The notes below the pieces were generated by a model. The model searched no databases. It saw only the letters and a program-made list of their open reading frames with translations, and was not told the origin of the DNA. A DNA stretch of 64,000 bases, from contig CAVYHJ010000028.1 in the NCBI GenBank assembly GCA_963768165.1, positions 186,001 to 250,000 on the forward strand, given 5' to 3'. Positions within the stretch are counted from its first letter, which is position 1. The number at the start of each line of letters is the position of its first letter. Made by a program: the position numbers and the translations under genes. The DNA comes from CAVYHJ01 sp963768165 [NCBI: uncultured bacterium]. Its GTDB lineage: Bacteria; UBP4; UBA4092. Positions 54,995 through 64,000 of the stretch are shown here, piece after piece.

Positions 54995-55927
54995 TTATTT
55001 TTTAATCCGGTTCATTAATACCGCCACCAGGATTAATAACCCCCGGATGACATATTGAAGATAAATGGGCACATTTAACATGGTCATCCCATTGATAATG
55101 ACCCCGATAAAAATGACTCCAATCAAAGTTCCCCAGACCGTCCCGATTCCGCCCGTAAAACTGGTGCCTCCTATAATGACGGCGGCGATGACATCCAGTT
55201 CCCAGCCTTGAGCCACGGTCGGTGTCCCGGACATTATCCTGGACGATAAAAGAATTCCACTGAGTGCCGCCAGCATGGAAGTGATTGCCATCACCGTAAT
55301 CCGAATACGGGTAACATTAATCCCGTTTAACCTGGCTGCTTCCGCATTCCCGCCAATGGCATACACCGACCTCCCGAAAGTGGTATGGTTCATTAAAAAA
55401 TGTACTACTAAAAAAGTCAGCAGGAAAAACAATGCCGGGAATGGCACGCCCAAGATATATCCTCCACCCAAAAAACTATACCATTGGGGAAATGGCGTCA
55501 GGGGAAAACCGCCGGTAATCAATCGTGCCCCGCCTTGCAATCCGGTGAACAAGGCCAAGGTGGTTATAAATGTCGGGACATTATATTGCGTCCGCATCAC
55601 TCCGGTAAATGTTCCGATGCATAATCCTAAAATCAGGGTTAATAATATCGCCAAGGAGATGGGTAGTCCTACATTGACCAGATAAGCCACCACACATCCG
55701 CTAAAAGCAACCGCTGAACCTACACTTAAATCAATCTCTCCGGAGATAATGACCATGGTCATCCCAAAAGCTATCAACCCCTGTAAGGAAATCGAACGCA
55801 AGACATTTAATAAATTATCCGCCGTGAAAAAATGCGGCGCGGTGAATGCAAGAATAATACATAAGATAATTAATATGATTTCCATCATAAACCGGGAAAG
55901 AATCAGTCTAAAATTATTACCGGTCAT
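54995..55927 (-). CDS. Sugar ABC importer permease (RbsC-like)
   Basis: A 310-residue permease of the BPD_transp_2 family with about 9-10 helices and the motifs GMTMVIISGEIDLSVGS and IAAVIIGGTSFTGGIGTVWGTLIG. I chose ATG 55927, which overlaps the ATPase stop by 4 nt. With the ATPase and binding protein it forms a ribose/xylose/nucleoside-type importer. Confidence 0.92.
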   Translation of the reverse strand: MTGNNFRLILSRFMMEIILIILCIILAFTAPHFFTADNLLNVLRSISLQGLIAFGMTMVIISGEIDLSVGSAVAFSGCVVAYLVNVGLPISLAILLTLILGLCIGTFTGVMRTQYNVPTFITTLALFTGLQGGARLITGGFPLTPFPQWYSFLGGGYILGVPFPALFFLLTFLVVHFLMNHTTFGRSVYAIGGNAEAARLNGINVTRIRITVMAITSMLAALSGILLSSRIMSGTPTVAQGWELDVIAAVIIGGTSFTGGIGTVWGTLIGVIFIGVIINGMTMLNVPIYLQYVIRGLLILVAVLMNRIKK

Positions 55928-57429
55928 GCGGCATGTCCTTCCATACAATATTCAAATAATGTTTCCAACGGTAATCCTTCGGGAGAGACTTCTCCCACCA
56001 TCCGTCCCTTATGCAATATCAGTATCCGGTGGCAGACTTCAATCAATTCTTCCAATTCACTGGACACGAAAATGGAACTGATACCCTGCCGGCTTAAATC
56101 CCAAATAATCTGGAATATTTGTTGTTTCGCCTGGACATCTATTCCCCGGGTGGGTTCATCAAACAACATCACTTTAGGCCTTGTATTCAACCAATTCCCC
56201 ACTACAACTTTTTGCTGGTTCCCCCCACTAAGTGAAGAGACGGATTGTCGAATATTGGTGATGGCAATTTGTAAATTCGCCACTGTTTTTTCCACCATAT
56301 TCTTTTCCAGAGATTTCCGGATAACCCCCACTCTGGATATCCGGGGATAGTTGGCCAAAGTGATATTATCTCCGGTACTCAGCACCTGAACCAATCCTTC
56401 GGATTTTCGGTTTTCCGGAGTATACCCTACTCCCAATCCCATCATCCGGGATGGAGTCGGAGTTCTGACGGATTGGCCATGAACGATAATCTCCCCCCCA
56501 TCAAAAGAATCAGCACCCATAATCGCCCTTAATAATTCTGTCCGTCCCGACCCTACCATTCCTGCAATTCCCAATATCTCTCCCCGGTGGAGAGTCAGGT
56601 TGATATCAAATAGTTTGTTTTTACTATATAAATGGTTCACCGCCATAACCGTTTCCTGTCCGGTTTGAAGTTCCTGTGGTCTTTCTTTGGGGAGAGTCTG
56701 GCCAAACATCATTTGCACCAAGATTTGTGGTCTTGCTTCATTTATAGGGATTGTCCCGATGAGATTCCCATCCCGTAATACGGAAACTTTATCCGCAATA
56801 TCCGGTAGTTCTTGAAGCCGGTGGGTGATATAAATAATCGCGACATTCTTTTTTGCCAGCTTGCGAATCAATTCAAACAGGCTTTGGACTTCATGATGGG
56901 CCAACGCGGAAGTCGGTTCATCCAAAAGGATAACCGATGGATTATAGGAATAGGCTTTGGCAATTTCAATCACTTGTTGTTGCGCCACTCCCAACTGGTT
57001 GACTTTTTGCGTCACATCCAGGTCCACATGCAATTCATCAAGGATGGATTTGGCTTTGGCAAACACTTCCGGCCAGTCGATAATAAATCTTCCCATAAAC
57101 TGTTTTTTGGGAAGACGGCCAAAGAGAATGTTTTCTCCCACCGTCAGTTCGGGAATTAAACTCAGTTCCTGGTATACTATGGCAATTCCTTTTTGAAAAG
57201 CATCCCGCGGTGATTCCAACTGGATTTCCTTACCATCCAACAATATCTTCCCGGAAGAGGGGGATACGGCTCCCGATAATATTTTAACCAGGGTGGATTT
57301 CCCCGCGCCATTTTTCCCAATCAAGGCATGGACTTGTCCGCCTTCAAACCCAATCGAGATATTCTTTAATGCAGCCGTGCCGGGATAAGTTTTCTGGATA
57401 TCAATGGTTTGTAACTTATAAGGATTCAC
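55924..57429 (-). CDS. Sugar ABC importer ATPase, two domains (RbsA-like)
   Basis: A 501-residue fused ATPase. Domain 1: Walker A GKNGAGKST, signature region LGVAQQQVIEIAKA, Walker B VILLDEP. Domain 2: degenerate Walker A GMVGSGRTEL, signature LSGGNQQKVVVGNWL, Walker B VMLFDEPTRGID. This fusion and asymmetry are typical of RbsA/MglA/XylG. Confidence 0.95.
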   Translation of the reverse strand: MNPYKLQTIDIQKTYPGTAALKNISIGFEGGQVHALIGKNGAGKSTLVKILSGAVSPSSGKILLDGKEIQLESPRDAFQKGIAIVYQELSLIPELTVGENILFGRLPKKQFMGRFIIDWPEVFAKAKSILDELHVDLDVTQKVNQLGVAQQQVIEIAKAYSYNPSVILLDEPTSALAHHEVQSLFELIRKLAKKNVAIIYITHRLQELPDIADKVSVLRDGNLIGTIPINEARPQILVQMMFGQTLPKERPQELQTGQETVMAVNHLYSKNKLFDINLTLHRGEILGIAGMVGSGRTELLRAIMGADSFDGGEIIVHGQSVRTPTPSRMMGLGVGYTPENRKSEGLVQVLSTGDNITLANYPRISRVGVIRKSLEKNMVEKTVANLQIAITNIRQSVSSLSGGNQQKVVVGNWLNTRPKVMLFDEPTRGIDVQAKQQIFQIIWDLSRQGISSIFVSSELEELIEVCHRILILHKGRMVGEVSPEGLPLETLFEYCMEGHAA

Positions 57430-57499
57430 TTATATCAAGGTCATCGTGTTATATAAGCTATGGAAATTATATGAGCCAATCAATATCTTGTTATATTTC

Positions 57500-58477
57500 T
57501 TATTTACTAAGTTCTTGCAGTCGTTTCTTATAGATTTTGACTTCCTCAGCTTCATCCCGGGTAAATAAAGAACCCGGTAATGAGATTTTTTTGTCAACGG
57601 GTTGCCCATTCAACGCTTTCACTGCCATTTCCACGGACATAGACCCGATATCAAAAGGTTTCTGGCCGGTCACGGCTTGCAGGACATTGTCATCGGCTAA
57701 TAGGAAATCACCCAATTGTTCACTCATATCCGTCCCGAAAACTACCACTTTACCCGCCTTATGTGCATTTCGAACCGCACCCACGGCACCGACGGTTCCC
57801 CCTTCATTTGCCGCCCAAATAATATCCACATCCGGATGGGCGGTTAAAATACTTTCGACTTTATCGACCGCATCGGGTGCCAGCCAGGCATCCTGTTCCG
57901 CAACAATCTTGACCCCCGGTAACTTGGAAACTGTATCTTTAAACCCGCGTACCCGTTCACCGGATTGTTCCGGTGAAAGAGACATGAATTCCAACATGGC
58001 AATATTGGCTTTTCCATTTAACTTCTCTTGGATATATTTCACAGCAGCTTTGCCGGTGGACCCGCCTAAATCTACCTGATCGCTTTCAATATCACACACC
58101 GGAAAATCGGCAGCGATGGCGGTGTTGTAAGTAACGACTTTAATTCCGGCATCATTGGCACGCTTTAAGGCTTCGACTGACCCTTTGGTACTTAATGGCG
58201 AGATGACTATGGCATTGACTTTTTGGGTGATATAGGTATCCACCGAGGAAATTTCCTTGTCAAGTGCATTGGCGGTATTGGCAACATCCAATTCACAATT
58301 ATTCTTGGTGGCGGCATCTTTCATCCCGAATTCGATTAACTTAAAAAATTGGTCGTCTTGAAACACAATCCCGGCAATTTTGAGCTTGGTACTGGTCTGG
58401 GAATTTTTCTGGGAACAACTAATCAATAAAACCAATCCGGTTAGGACTAAACAACATACCATTTTTTTGTTAAACAT
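57500..58477 (-). CDS. Sugar-binding lipoprotein (RbsB-like)
   Basis: A 325-residue periplasmic binding protein. Lipobox LLISC with Cys21 as the lipidation site. The two-domain Peripla_BP_4 fold has IVFQDDQFFKLIEFGMK, NAIVISPLSTKGSVEALK and IIWAANEGGTVGAVGAV. The ligand is likely a pentose, hexose or nucleoside; the salvage genes that face it favour a pentose or nucleoside. First gene of the importer operon; GGAGG lies before the ATG. Confidence 0.93.
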   Translation of the reverse strand: MFNKKMVCCLVLTGLVLLISCSQKNSQTSTKLKIAGIVFQDDQFFKLIEFGMKDAATKNNCELDVANTANALDKEISSVDTYITQKVNAIVISPLSTKGSVEALKRANDAGIKVVTYNTAIAADFPVCDIESDQVDLGGSTGKAAVKYIQEKLNGKANIAMLEFMSLSPEQSGERVRGFKDTVSKLPGVKIVAEQDAWLAPDAVDKVESILTAHPDVDIIWAANEGGTVGAVGAVRNAHKAGKVVVFGTDMSEQLGDFLLADDNVLQAVTGQKPFDIGSMSVEMAVKALNGQPVDKKISLPGSLFTRDEAEEVKIYKKRLQELSK

Positions 58478-58505
58478 AACTTTTCCTCCGATTCAATAAG
58501 TGTAG

Positions 58506-58534
58506 ACATTATCACGTCTTTCTATTTTTATCAA
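58506..58534 (-). promoter_or_regulatory. Probable promoter of the importer operon
   Basis: On the minus strand TTGATA (58534-58529), 17-nt spacer, TAATGT (58511-58506), 28 nt from the start codon of the binding protein. Confidence 0.45.
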
Positions 58535-58626
58535 CCGTATCATTATAGCTTTACCTTCCCATAAATCTCTATCAGGAATTTTATGCTCCAAGACTTCTAT
58601 GGTTTCATATGGATTGAGAAAGAATA

Positions 58627-58790
58627 GAGATTACCCGGTACTGCAACTCCCTTGATTGCCATCCACTTGCTGCCTTCCTGACCCGAAGAACCAGTTCAGG
58701 TACGGAGGAGAACCCAGGAGGGTCTGACTCTCTTAGGTTCTCCTCCTGATATCCTGCTGTTCAGTAGTCTAGCTTCCAGAGGCGTCCCCA
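58627..58790 (-). ncRNA. Structured RNA candidate, SRP-RNA-like on the minus strand
   Basis: The minus strand reads GGTCAGGAAGGCAGC (58683-58669), close to the SRP RNA core GGTCAGG..GGAAGG.AGCAGC, and ends with GAGTTGCAGTACCGGGTAA, like many SRP RNA 3' parts. A flanking helix (GUACCUGAACU with AGUUGCAGUAC, two bulges) encloses the core. An 11-bp hairpin (58704-58714 with 58736-58746) lies before it. Against SRP: the short stem carrying the GGAA loop is missing. The 336-nt spacer 58478-58813 has no gene. Confidence 0.35.
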
Positions 58791-58813
58791 ACTTTTTTAT
58801 TATATAAAAGAAA

Positions 58814-59392
58814 TTATAGGATAAAAGGGATAAGGGCTTTGACATTAGCCATATAGGCAGGATATTCATTGGGAAAATATTTCAAAAGGAGGGTTTCTTC
58901 CTGCCGGAGTTTGTACCAGTAACTACCAAAACAAAGAACCAAGGCCAGATACCCGCTGAGATAACCCAAGACCGGCGCGAAACTGGCAAACATCATCAGA
59001 AATCCGGTATAAATAGGATGCCGAACATACCGATAGGGACCTTGTTGGATGAGTTCATGCCCTTCTTTAAAGACCACTGTCCCACTCCAGTTCCCAGCCA
59101 AAGTATATCTGGCCCAGAGGGTAATCAGCAAACCCAAGAAACAAAACATATCACAAACCATTCCAATAGCCATGGAAAATGAATTTACCTTTATATTAAG
59201 AGGATAGACATCTTTTGTCAGATCCGGATTTAACAACAAGAAAAAAGCTATGCCTAAGGTGAATGAATGTATAAACCTTTTTATCCAAGCAATTTTATAG
59301 GCCGTTTTTTTAACCGACCTGGCCATATAGGTCCAATAGAGGAGAAAAATAATCCAACAAAAGGTTATGAAGAAAAGAGAAAATCTATGCAC
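58814..59392 (-). CDS. Isoprenylcysteine carboxyl methyltransferase-like membrane protein
   Basis: A 192-residue protein with five hydrophobic helices. The C-terminal signature LIQQGPYRYVRHPIYTGFLMMF with the RHPxY core, then EETLLLKYFPNEYPAYM, is that of the ICMT/PEMT family, which methylates lipids or prenylated groups with SAM. The bacterial substrate is unknown. Confidence 0.88.
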   Translation of the reverse strand: MHRFSLFFITFCWIIFLLYWTYMARSVKKTAYKIAWIKRFIHSFTLGIAFFLLLNPDLTKDVYPLNIKVNSFSMAIGMVCDMFCFLGLLITLWARYTLAGNWSGTVVFKEGHELIQQGPYRYVRHPIYTGFLMMFASFAPVLGYLSGYLALVLCFGSYWYKLRQEETLLLKYFPNEYPAYMANVKALIPFIL

Positions 59393-59653
59393 TTGGACAT
59401 TTTATCACACCCCAAGGCTGTCGCCTTTTTCCACGGAAGGTGACAAAATAACTATCCCGTTTTGATTCCGGATTTTACAATATCAGAGGGCAAGAAAAAA
59501 ACAATAGCACGATGCCGGAAAAAAAGAAAAAGTGTTTCATTCCTGACGTAGAAGAACTTACACCTCGCCAAGCAATCCTCTTATCTACTCAAAGTAGTTT
59601 ACAAAAAAGATTTCCGTTGCATAATTCAGATAGAAAATTAGATATCTTGTTAC

Positions 59654-62600
59654 CTACGGGAACAGGGTGGCATCCCCGAAATTGGGGTCGTCGTTATCAA
59701 CATTAACATCCACGTCACTAACCACCAAGATACCCGGTCGATCACTGCGGACACCAAATTGAGTTTGGTAATACGGGTTCACCGCATTGCCTTCCGCATA
59801 ATAATGCCCACTATTCAATATCCCGACTCCCGCCGCGGCAATTAAATTATCGAAGCTTTGTTCCCCGGCGGTTTGAACTCCATAGGCGGCTACCAACACA
59901 ATGCCTAACGTGTTAAAGCTGCCCGGCTGAACACTTAAAGTTAATCCCACATTGACATCGTAATTAGGATGGACCGGGAAGGTATACGCATGCAGTGGTC
60001 CCTGCACTCCATTGTTCGCTGTCCACTTAATCCCTTCCTGACCAGAGGACCCAGAGGTGGCTCTCGCAAAGTTCAATACTAATCCATTATTCACAGTGAT
60101 ACTCGGCGCACTTACCGCGCCATAATACAATTCTTGTCCCCAGCCCGTCGTGTCAGTCCCCACCGTAAATTGTCCATAGAGATAATGGGATTGCGTATTG
60201 CTGCGTGCCTGCATCAATGCAGGGGCCGCATTGATAATTTGTATCTCATCCACATAGATACTGCCCGCTCCGCCTGCTTTGAATTGGAACTGCGGATACC
60301 CATAGATACTACTGCCATGCGCCAGTAACGGGGCTTCCTGCCAGGTCCAGACCGTCGGTACGCCAAACAATACGTTCCCGACGATATCCGTCTGGGTGCC
60401 ACTACCCGGATAATTGGTATACCCATATAAGCAGGCAAGATGACTGTTATTGGGAGTATCTGCCACCAACCGCATTCTAAAGGTATACCATTGTCCATTG
60501 GTTATACTAATCCAGTTGGAAGTACTCGGAGTTGCTTTCACTCCGCTACTGGCATTCGCAAAAGTAAATTGCCAGACCCCGTTGGCTTGGGTCCCTGCTG
60601 CATCCGTATAACTGGGAATCCATTGTTGGGTTGCCATGGTGGTTCGACCGGGTGCTAATTCCATCGGGGACCAGATGATGGTGTCACCCGCAGTATTGAA
60701 TGTCCCATTCGAAAGCAGATTGGGATACACTTGGATGCGTTCCACATCCACATCCCCTCCAAAAGGAGTTGTCGTATTCGGGGAGGCGGTTACATACGCA
60801 TTCGCCATTCCTGAAAGGGTAGAGACTAATGTAATTTGAACGGTGGAGTTATCCGACCAGGTTGCGGTGATAGCTGGGTTATCCGTGCTTAAGGAATCCA
60901 TAATCCCAAAACTGGGTGGTAATGCCAATCCACTTGAATCATAAGTATAATTTGCCATATTCACGTCCCAGAACGAACCTACCGTTAATCCGACATGGGG
61001 AAGTTTATTAATCTTATAGGTGGAGTATTTGACTTCATTATTCACTGTACTGGTACCCACACTGTTCCTCATAATAAAGGTATTGGTTCCCACGGTGGAA
61101 GACCCATACGAATCCTGGCTTATGGTGCTCCCATTCAAGGTAATCAATCCCCCAAAATTATTAAATATAGAATAAGAGGTTACCATATCACCGGTATTAT
61201 ACTGCTCTAAAAAGAAAGCATTGTTAAGAGATTGATTACTGAATAATTTTAAACTTGGTAAATTTACATAGCTTGGTGGAGAGGGCGGATTTACTGTTAT
61301 ATAATTCGCATAGGTCGCCGTGCTTGTTCCTAAGCTGTTGCTAGCGATTAATTGAACCGTGTAAGAAGTGGGAGTTGTGACACTGGTATAGAGATGAGTA
61401 GGATTTTGTACATTACTGGTACCCCCATCCCCGAAATCCCAAGACCAACTGGTGGGAGTATTCAAGGACTCATCCCAAAAGTTTACGGTTAAGGGTCCTT
61501 CACCCGCTGTCGGAGTTGCAAAAAATCTAGCAATGACATAGGGCACAATGGAGCCATTTGTATCTACCTGCTGAGCATAGATATCATAATATCCGTTGCG
61601 GGCATCTTGCCATGTGATAATGGCACCGCCCGACCCGTCACTTACAATCGTGGGATATTGTTGTAAATTAGCAATAGGACAAACGGCTTCGCCATTGAGA
61701 GTCCAGAGAATGCTTCCGTTGGAATTGACCCGCTGGGCATAAATATTATAGCTTGACCCGTTGCGTAAATCCTGCCATGTGATAATGGCTCCACCTGACC
61801 CGTCACTTGTTATATCTGGATTATATTGTCTATTTATGGCAGTACAGATGGCCACTCCATTAGTTTTCCAAAGAGTACTTCCAGTAGAACCAACCCGTTG
61901 AGTATAGATATCCCAATCCGATCCATTGCGGTAATCCTGCCAGGTAATGATAGCTCCGCCAAATCCGTCACTTACCATCGTGGGAGATTCTTGGACATTG
62001 GTAGCTGTACAGATAGGTACACCATTGGCAGTCCAGAGAGTGCTTCCTGTGGAATTAACACGCTGGGCATTGATATCACCAATCCCCCAAGTGATAATAG
62101 CCCCACCCAACCCATCACTCACCATCGTTTCGTCAACTAAGTCGAGGGGTGTGCCATTGGTAGTCCAGAGGGTGCTTCCCGTGGAATTGACCCGCTGTAC
62201 ACCCACCTGCCCACTGATAATTGCCCCGCCCAACCCGTCACTCACAATCACTGGAGAGTAGTCATTATTTCCAACGGTAACGATGGCCACGCCATTGGTA
62301 GTCCAGAGGGTGTTTCCCGTGGAATTGACCCGCTGGGCATAGATATCCCAATCTGCCCCATTGCGGTCATCTAGCCAAGTAATTATCGCTCCACCCGACC
62401 CGTCACTCACAAGCGTGGGCATATCTTGGCCACTATCGAGGTTACAAATGGTCACACCATTACTGGTCCAGAGGGTACTACCTGTGGAATTAACTCGTTG
62501 GGCATAAACCTCGCCATCCTCCCAAGTAATAATGGCCCCGCCTGACCCGTCACTCGCAATCGAGGGAATATTTTGGAAAAGTAAGGCAGAGTAAATCAGG

Positions 62601-62881
62601 ACTCCATTGCTGATCCAAAGAGTGCTTCCCATGGAATTGACCCGTTGGGCATAAATATCGTAACCCGATCCGTTGCGTTCATCCAACCAGGTGATAATAG
62701 CCCCACCCGACCCGTCACTCACAATCTCGGGATACCATTGGTCATTTGCAGCCGTACAAATCGGGACTCCGTTGGTCTGCCAAGCATATAAATGGACACC
62801 TAAAAATAAACTAAATAAGAACCATGGAATAAATAATTTTAAGAAACGGGATACACCAGTAAGTCGAATCATACGGTTCAT
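59654..62881 (-). CDS. Large secreted repeat protein with PKD domain
   Basis: A 1075-residue exported protein: signal sequence to about residue 34, then eight repeats of about 40-54 residues (SDGSGGAIITWQD.RNG..DIYAQRVNSTGS.LW), some shortened, probably a beta-propeller. A PKD domain follows (about 450-535; WSWDFGDGGTSN). The rest (about 540-1075) is made of beta-sandwich domains; one includes WYTFRMRL and GSIYVDEIQI, similar to the protein at 43972. No cell-wall anchor or sorting domain is seen. Promoter, leader and MNRMIRL start are shared with the LVIVD protein at 10650. Confidence 0.88.
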   Translation of the reverse strand: MNRMIRLTGVSRFLKLFIPWFLFSLFLGVHLYAWQTNGVPICTAANDQWYPEIVSDGSGGAIITWLDERNGSGYDIYAQRVNSMGSTLWISNGVLIYSALLFQNIPSIASDGSGGAIITWEDGEVYAQRVNSTGSTLWTSNGVTICNLDSGQDMPTLVSDGSGGAIITWLDDRNGADWDIYAQRVNSTGNTLWTTNGVAIVTVGNNDYSPVIVSDGLGGAIISGQVGVQRVNSTGSTLWTTNGTPLDLVDETMVSDGLGGAIITWGIGDINAQRVNSTGSTLWTANGVPICTATNVQESPTMVSDGFGGAIITWQDYRNGSDWDIYTQRVGSTGSTLWKTNGVAICTAINRQYNPDITSDGSGGAIITWQDLRNGSSYNIYAQRVNSNGSILWTLNGEAVCPIANLQQYPTIVSDGSGGAIITWQDARNGYYDIYAQQVDTNGSIVPYVIARFFATPTAGEGPLTVNFWDESLNTPTSWSWDFGDGGTSNVQNPTHLYTSVTTPTSYTVQLIASNSLGTSTATYANYITVNPPSPPSYVNLPSLKLFSNQSLNNAFFLEQYNTGDMVTSYSIFNNFGGLITLNGSTISQDSYGSSTVGTNTFIMRNSVGTSTVNNEVKYSTYKINKLPHVGLTVGSFWDVNMANYTYDSSGLALPPSFGIMDSLSTDNPAITATWSDNSTVQITLVSTLSGMANAYVTASPNTTTPFGGDVDVERIQVYPNLLSNGTFNTAGDTIIWSPMELAPGRTTMATQQWIPSYTDAAGTQANGVWQFTFANASSGVKATPSTSNWISITNGQWYTFRMRLVADTPNNSHLACLYGYTNYPGSGTQTDIVGNVLFGVPTVWTWQEAPLLAHGSSIYGYPQFQFKAGGAGSIYVDEIQIINAAPALMQARSNTQSHYLYGQFTVGTDTTGWGQELYYGAVSAPSITVNNGLVLNFARATSGSSGQEGIKWTANNGVQGPLHAYTFPVHPNYDVNVGLTLSVQPGSFNTLGIVLVAAYGVQTAGEQSFDNLIAAAGVGILNSGHYYAEGNAVNPYYQTQFGVRSDRPGILVVSDVDVNVDNDDPNFGDATLFP

Positions 62882-62917
62882 AAAATAACCTCCCTAAAAG
62901 TTATGTTTATCGGCGTA

Positions 62918-62947
62918 ATTATCCACCCTTTTCAATCTTTTTGTCAA
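62918..62947 (-). promoter_or_regulatory. Promoter of the PKD-repeat gene, twin of 10580-10608
   Basis: On the minus strand TTGACA (62947-62942), 18-nt spacer, GATAAT (62923-62918). Ribosome site AGGGAGG at 62895-62889, 7 nt before the ATG. Confidence 0.7.
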
Positions 62948-63046
62948 ATTTAGTCATTGTAAGTAAGGATAATATATTTATTGGGTTAGAATCCTATTTT
63001 AAAATAAAAAATTCCAATAATTTATTGATAACAGTAACAGTACCGA

Positions 63047-63075
63047 TTGCGGAGGATGGTTGAAGAAGGTATAAT
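63047..63075 (+). promoter_or_regulatory. Possible promoter of the radical SAM gene
   Basis: TTGCGG at 63047-63052, 17-nt spacer, TATAAT at 63070-63075. Confidence 0.35.
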
Positions 63076-63133
63076 TTTGGATATGACAATAAGATGCCAG
63101 CCATAAGCCGGACTGTCATTAAAGAAAGGATCT

Positions 63134-64000
63134 ATGGAACCCTCAAATCATACAATGCTGGATTTCCCAAAATATATATCATTTACCCTAACCAATGTAT
63201 GCAATCTCTGCTGCCAGATGTGCGGACAATGGAGTACAGAAGGGTATATGCAGGATAAAAAAGATACTCTGAAACAGGAACTAGGCCTGGCTGATTGGAA
63301 AAAGATGGTGGATGAACTGGCAGTACATCAGATCCCTTCCATACTTTTACGGGGCGGTGAACCCTTTCTCTTTCCGGACATCATGGATTTACTGGAATAT
63401 ATCCACAGCAAAGGGATTTTCATTTCCATCGATACTAATGGTACGCAACTGACGCATTATGCCGCTGATCTTGTCCGAATTGGGAATATTCATCTCACCA
63501 TCTCTGTCGATGGACCGGAAGAGATTCATGATTCGGTGAGAGGAATGAAGGGTTGTTTTGCCAAAATTAAAGAGGGAATCAGATTGATTAATGAACTTGA
63601 GAAAAACAACAGCCATAAAATCAGTAAATCGATTTGTTTCACTATCAGTAAATATTCTTACAAAGGATTGGGTAAAATGCCGGATGTCGCCCGCAGCCTG
63701 TCGATAGGAACAATTTCTATTGTCCCCTACTATTATGTCCCGGAAGAGACCGGGAAAAAGTATGAAAGAGAATTAAAAGAAAAGCTGGGTTGTTCTGCAT
63801 TCTCCTGGCACGGGTTTCATCATGAAGATTCAGGAATCGATTTTAATGTATTTAAAGAAGAATTACAAAAGTACACTGCCAATCTTGGGGAGATTTACAG
63901 TTATCCCTATATGGAAATGTCGGAAGACAACTATAAAACATGGTTCAGTGATGTACTAAGTCCCATCGGTTCAGCTCATTGCGGTAATATTGAAAAGTTG
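63134..64000 (+). CDS. Radical SAM protein, N-terminal 289 residues, cut by window edge
   Basis: ATG 63134 follows AAAGGA. The frame is open to the end of the window. The cluster motif is CNLCCQMC (CxxxCxxC) near residues 23-30, preceded by FTLTNV. RGGEPFLFPDIM is the GGE motif and SIDTNGT, ISVDGPEEIHD follow, as in the MoaA/PqqE/SPASM group. A late Cys (AHCGN) may begin a SPASM cluster beyond the edge. The substrate is unknown. Confidence 0.9.
   Translation, partial: MEPSNHTMLDFPKYISFTLTNVCNLCCQMCGQWSTEGYMQDKKDTLKQELGLADWKKMVDELAVHQIPSILLRGGEPFLFPDIMDLLEYIHSKGIFISIDTNGTQLTHYAADLVRIGNIHLTISVDGPEEIHDSVRGMKGCFAKIKEGIRLINELEKNNSHKISKSICFTISKYSYKGLGKMPDVARSLSIGTISIVPYYYVPEETGKKYERELKEKLGCSAFSWHGFHHEDSGIDFNVFKEELQKYTANLGEIYSYPYMEMSEDNYKTWFSDVLSPIGSAHCGNIEKL

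Noticed and set aside
57537-58079. 180-codon plus-strand frame opposite the sugar-binding protein
   Set aside because: Ser/Thr/Pro-rich shadow translation; the minus-strand lipoprotein is unmistakable.
59512-59706. 64-codon plus-strand frame starting MPEKKKKC
   Set aside because: No ribosome site at useful distance and it runs 53 nt into the end of the large minus-strand gene; not enough support.
1-64000. tRNA or rRNA genes
   Set aside because: I looked for T-arm and anticodon-arm patterns in the spacers and found none I could support; a covariance search would be decisive.

Overview
The window looks like a chromosomal segment from an uncultured Gram-negative-type bacterium. It has signal peptides, a lipoprotein with a lipobox, a Wzm/Wzt polysaccharide exporter and a type IV pilus/type II secretion-like operon. 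GC content is in the low-to-mid 40s percent by eye. I cannot name the phylum from sequence alone. Pseudopilins ending in a YDPSNG..S.GDI...GP tail, repeat-rich secreted proteins, large YfhO- and PMT-like membrane glycosyltransferases and repeat-laden spacers would fit a deep-branching candidate lineage. No tRNA, rRNA, CRISPR array, integrase or transposase gene was recognised.

Layout. 1-5.4 kb: edge of an unknown gene, rpiB, then a minus-strand run of small enzymes (CPBP membrane protein, methyltransferase, peptidase E, GNAT, DEAD-box helicase). 5.5-13.4 kb: an orphan zinc-ribbon/pseudopilin-like protein, a Spy/CpxP-like secreted protein, a GH31 glucosidase, a seven-blade LVIVD propeller and leucyl aminopeptidase. 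13.5-18.5 kb: a compact six-gene pseudopilus operon (pilin, GspF, GspE, membrane-prepilin fusion, prepilin, PilX-like) behind a near-consensus promoter. 18.6-21.7 kb: fabG-acpP-fabF-rnc. 22-33.4 kb: surface polysaccharide cluster (Wzm, Wzt, large membrane protein, methyltransferase, four glycosyltransferases). 33.4-36.8 kb: tsaD, a double-FHA protein with an Ada-like metal site, and dus. 36.9-46.6 kb: YfhO-like protein, structured spacer, DUF4143 ATPase, ECF sigma/anti-sigma pair, jelly-roll secreted protein and a PMT-like glycosyltransferase. 47.1-51.0 kb: a PAS histidine-kinase/receiver cluster with almost identical PAS domains. 51.2-58.5 kb: nucleoside/pentose salvage (mtnA, DUF167, PNP, deoB) facing an RbsABC-type importer. 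58.6-64 kb: a structured RNA candidate, an ICMT-like enzyme, a 1075-residue repeat/PKD protein and a radical SAM gene cut by the window edge.

Pathway logic. PNP releases pentose-1-phosphate, DeoB converts it to pentose-5-phosphate, and RpiB (about 50 kb away) isomerises ribose-5-phosphate; the Rbs-type importer could supply pentoses or nucleosides. The polysaccharide cluster pairs assembly enzymes with an ABC exporter whose NBD has a Wzt-type C-terminal substrate-recognition domain.

The most unusual points are: (i) a polytopic membrane protein fused in frame to a type IV prepilin; (ii) two unrelated repeat proteins, 52 kb apart, sharing promoter, leader and first residues; (iii) near-identical PAS segments in two kinases; (iv) four intergenic arrays of a degenerate AGTTTCN heptamer plus a separate 72-nt dispersed hairpin repeat. 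None is proven to be a new system; each is a testable lead.
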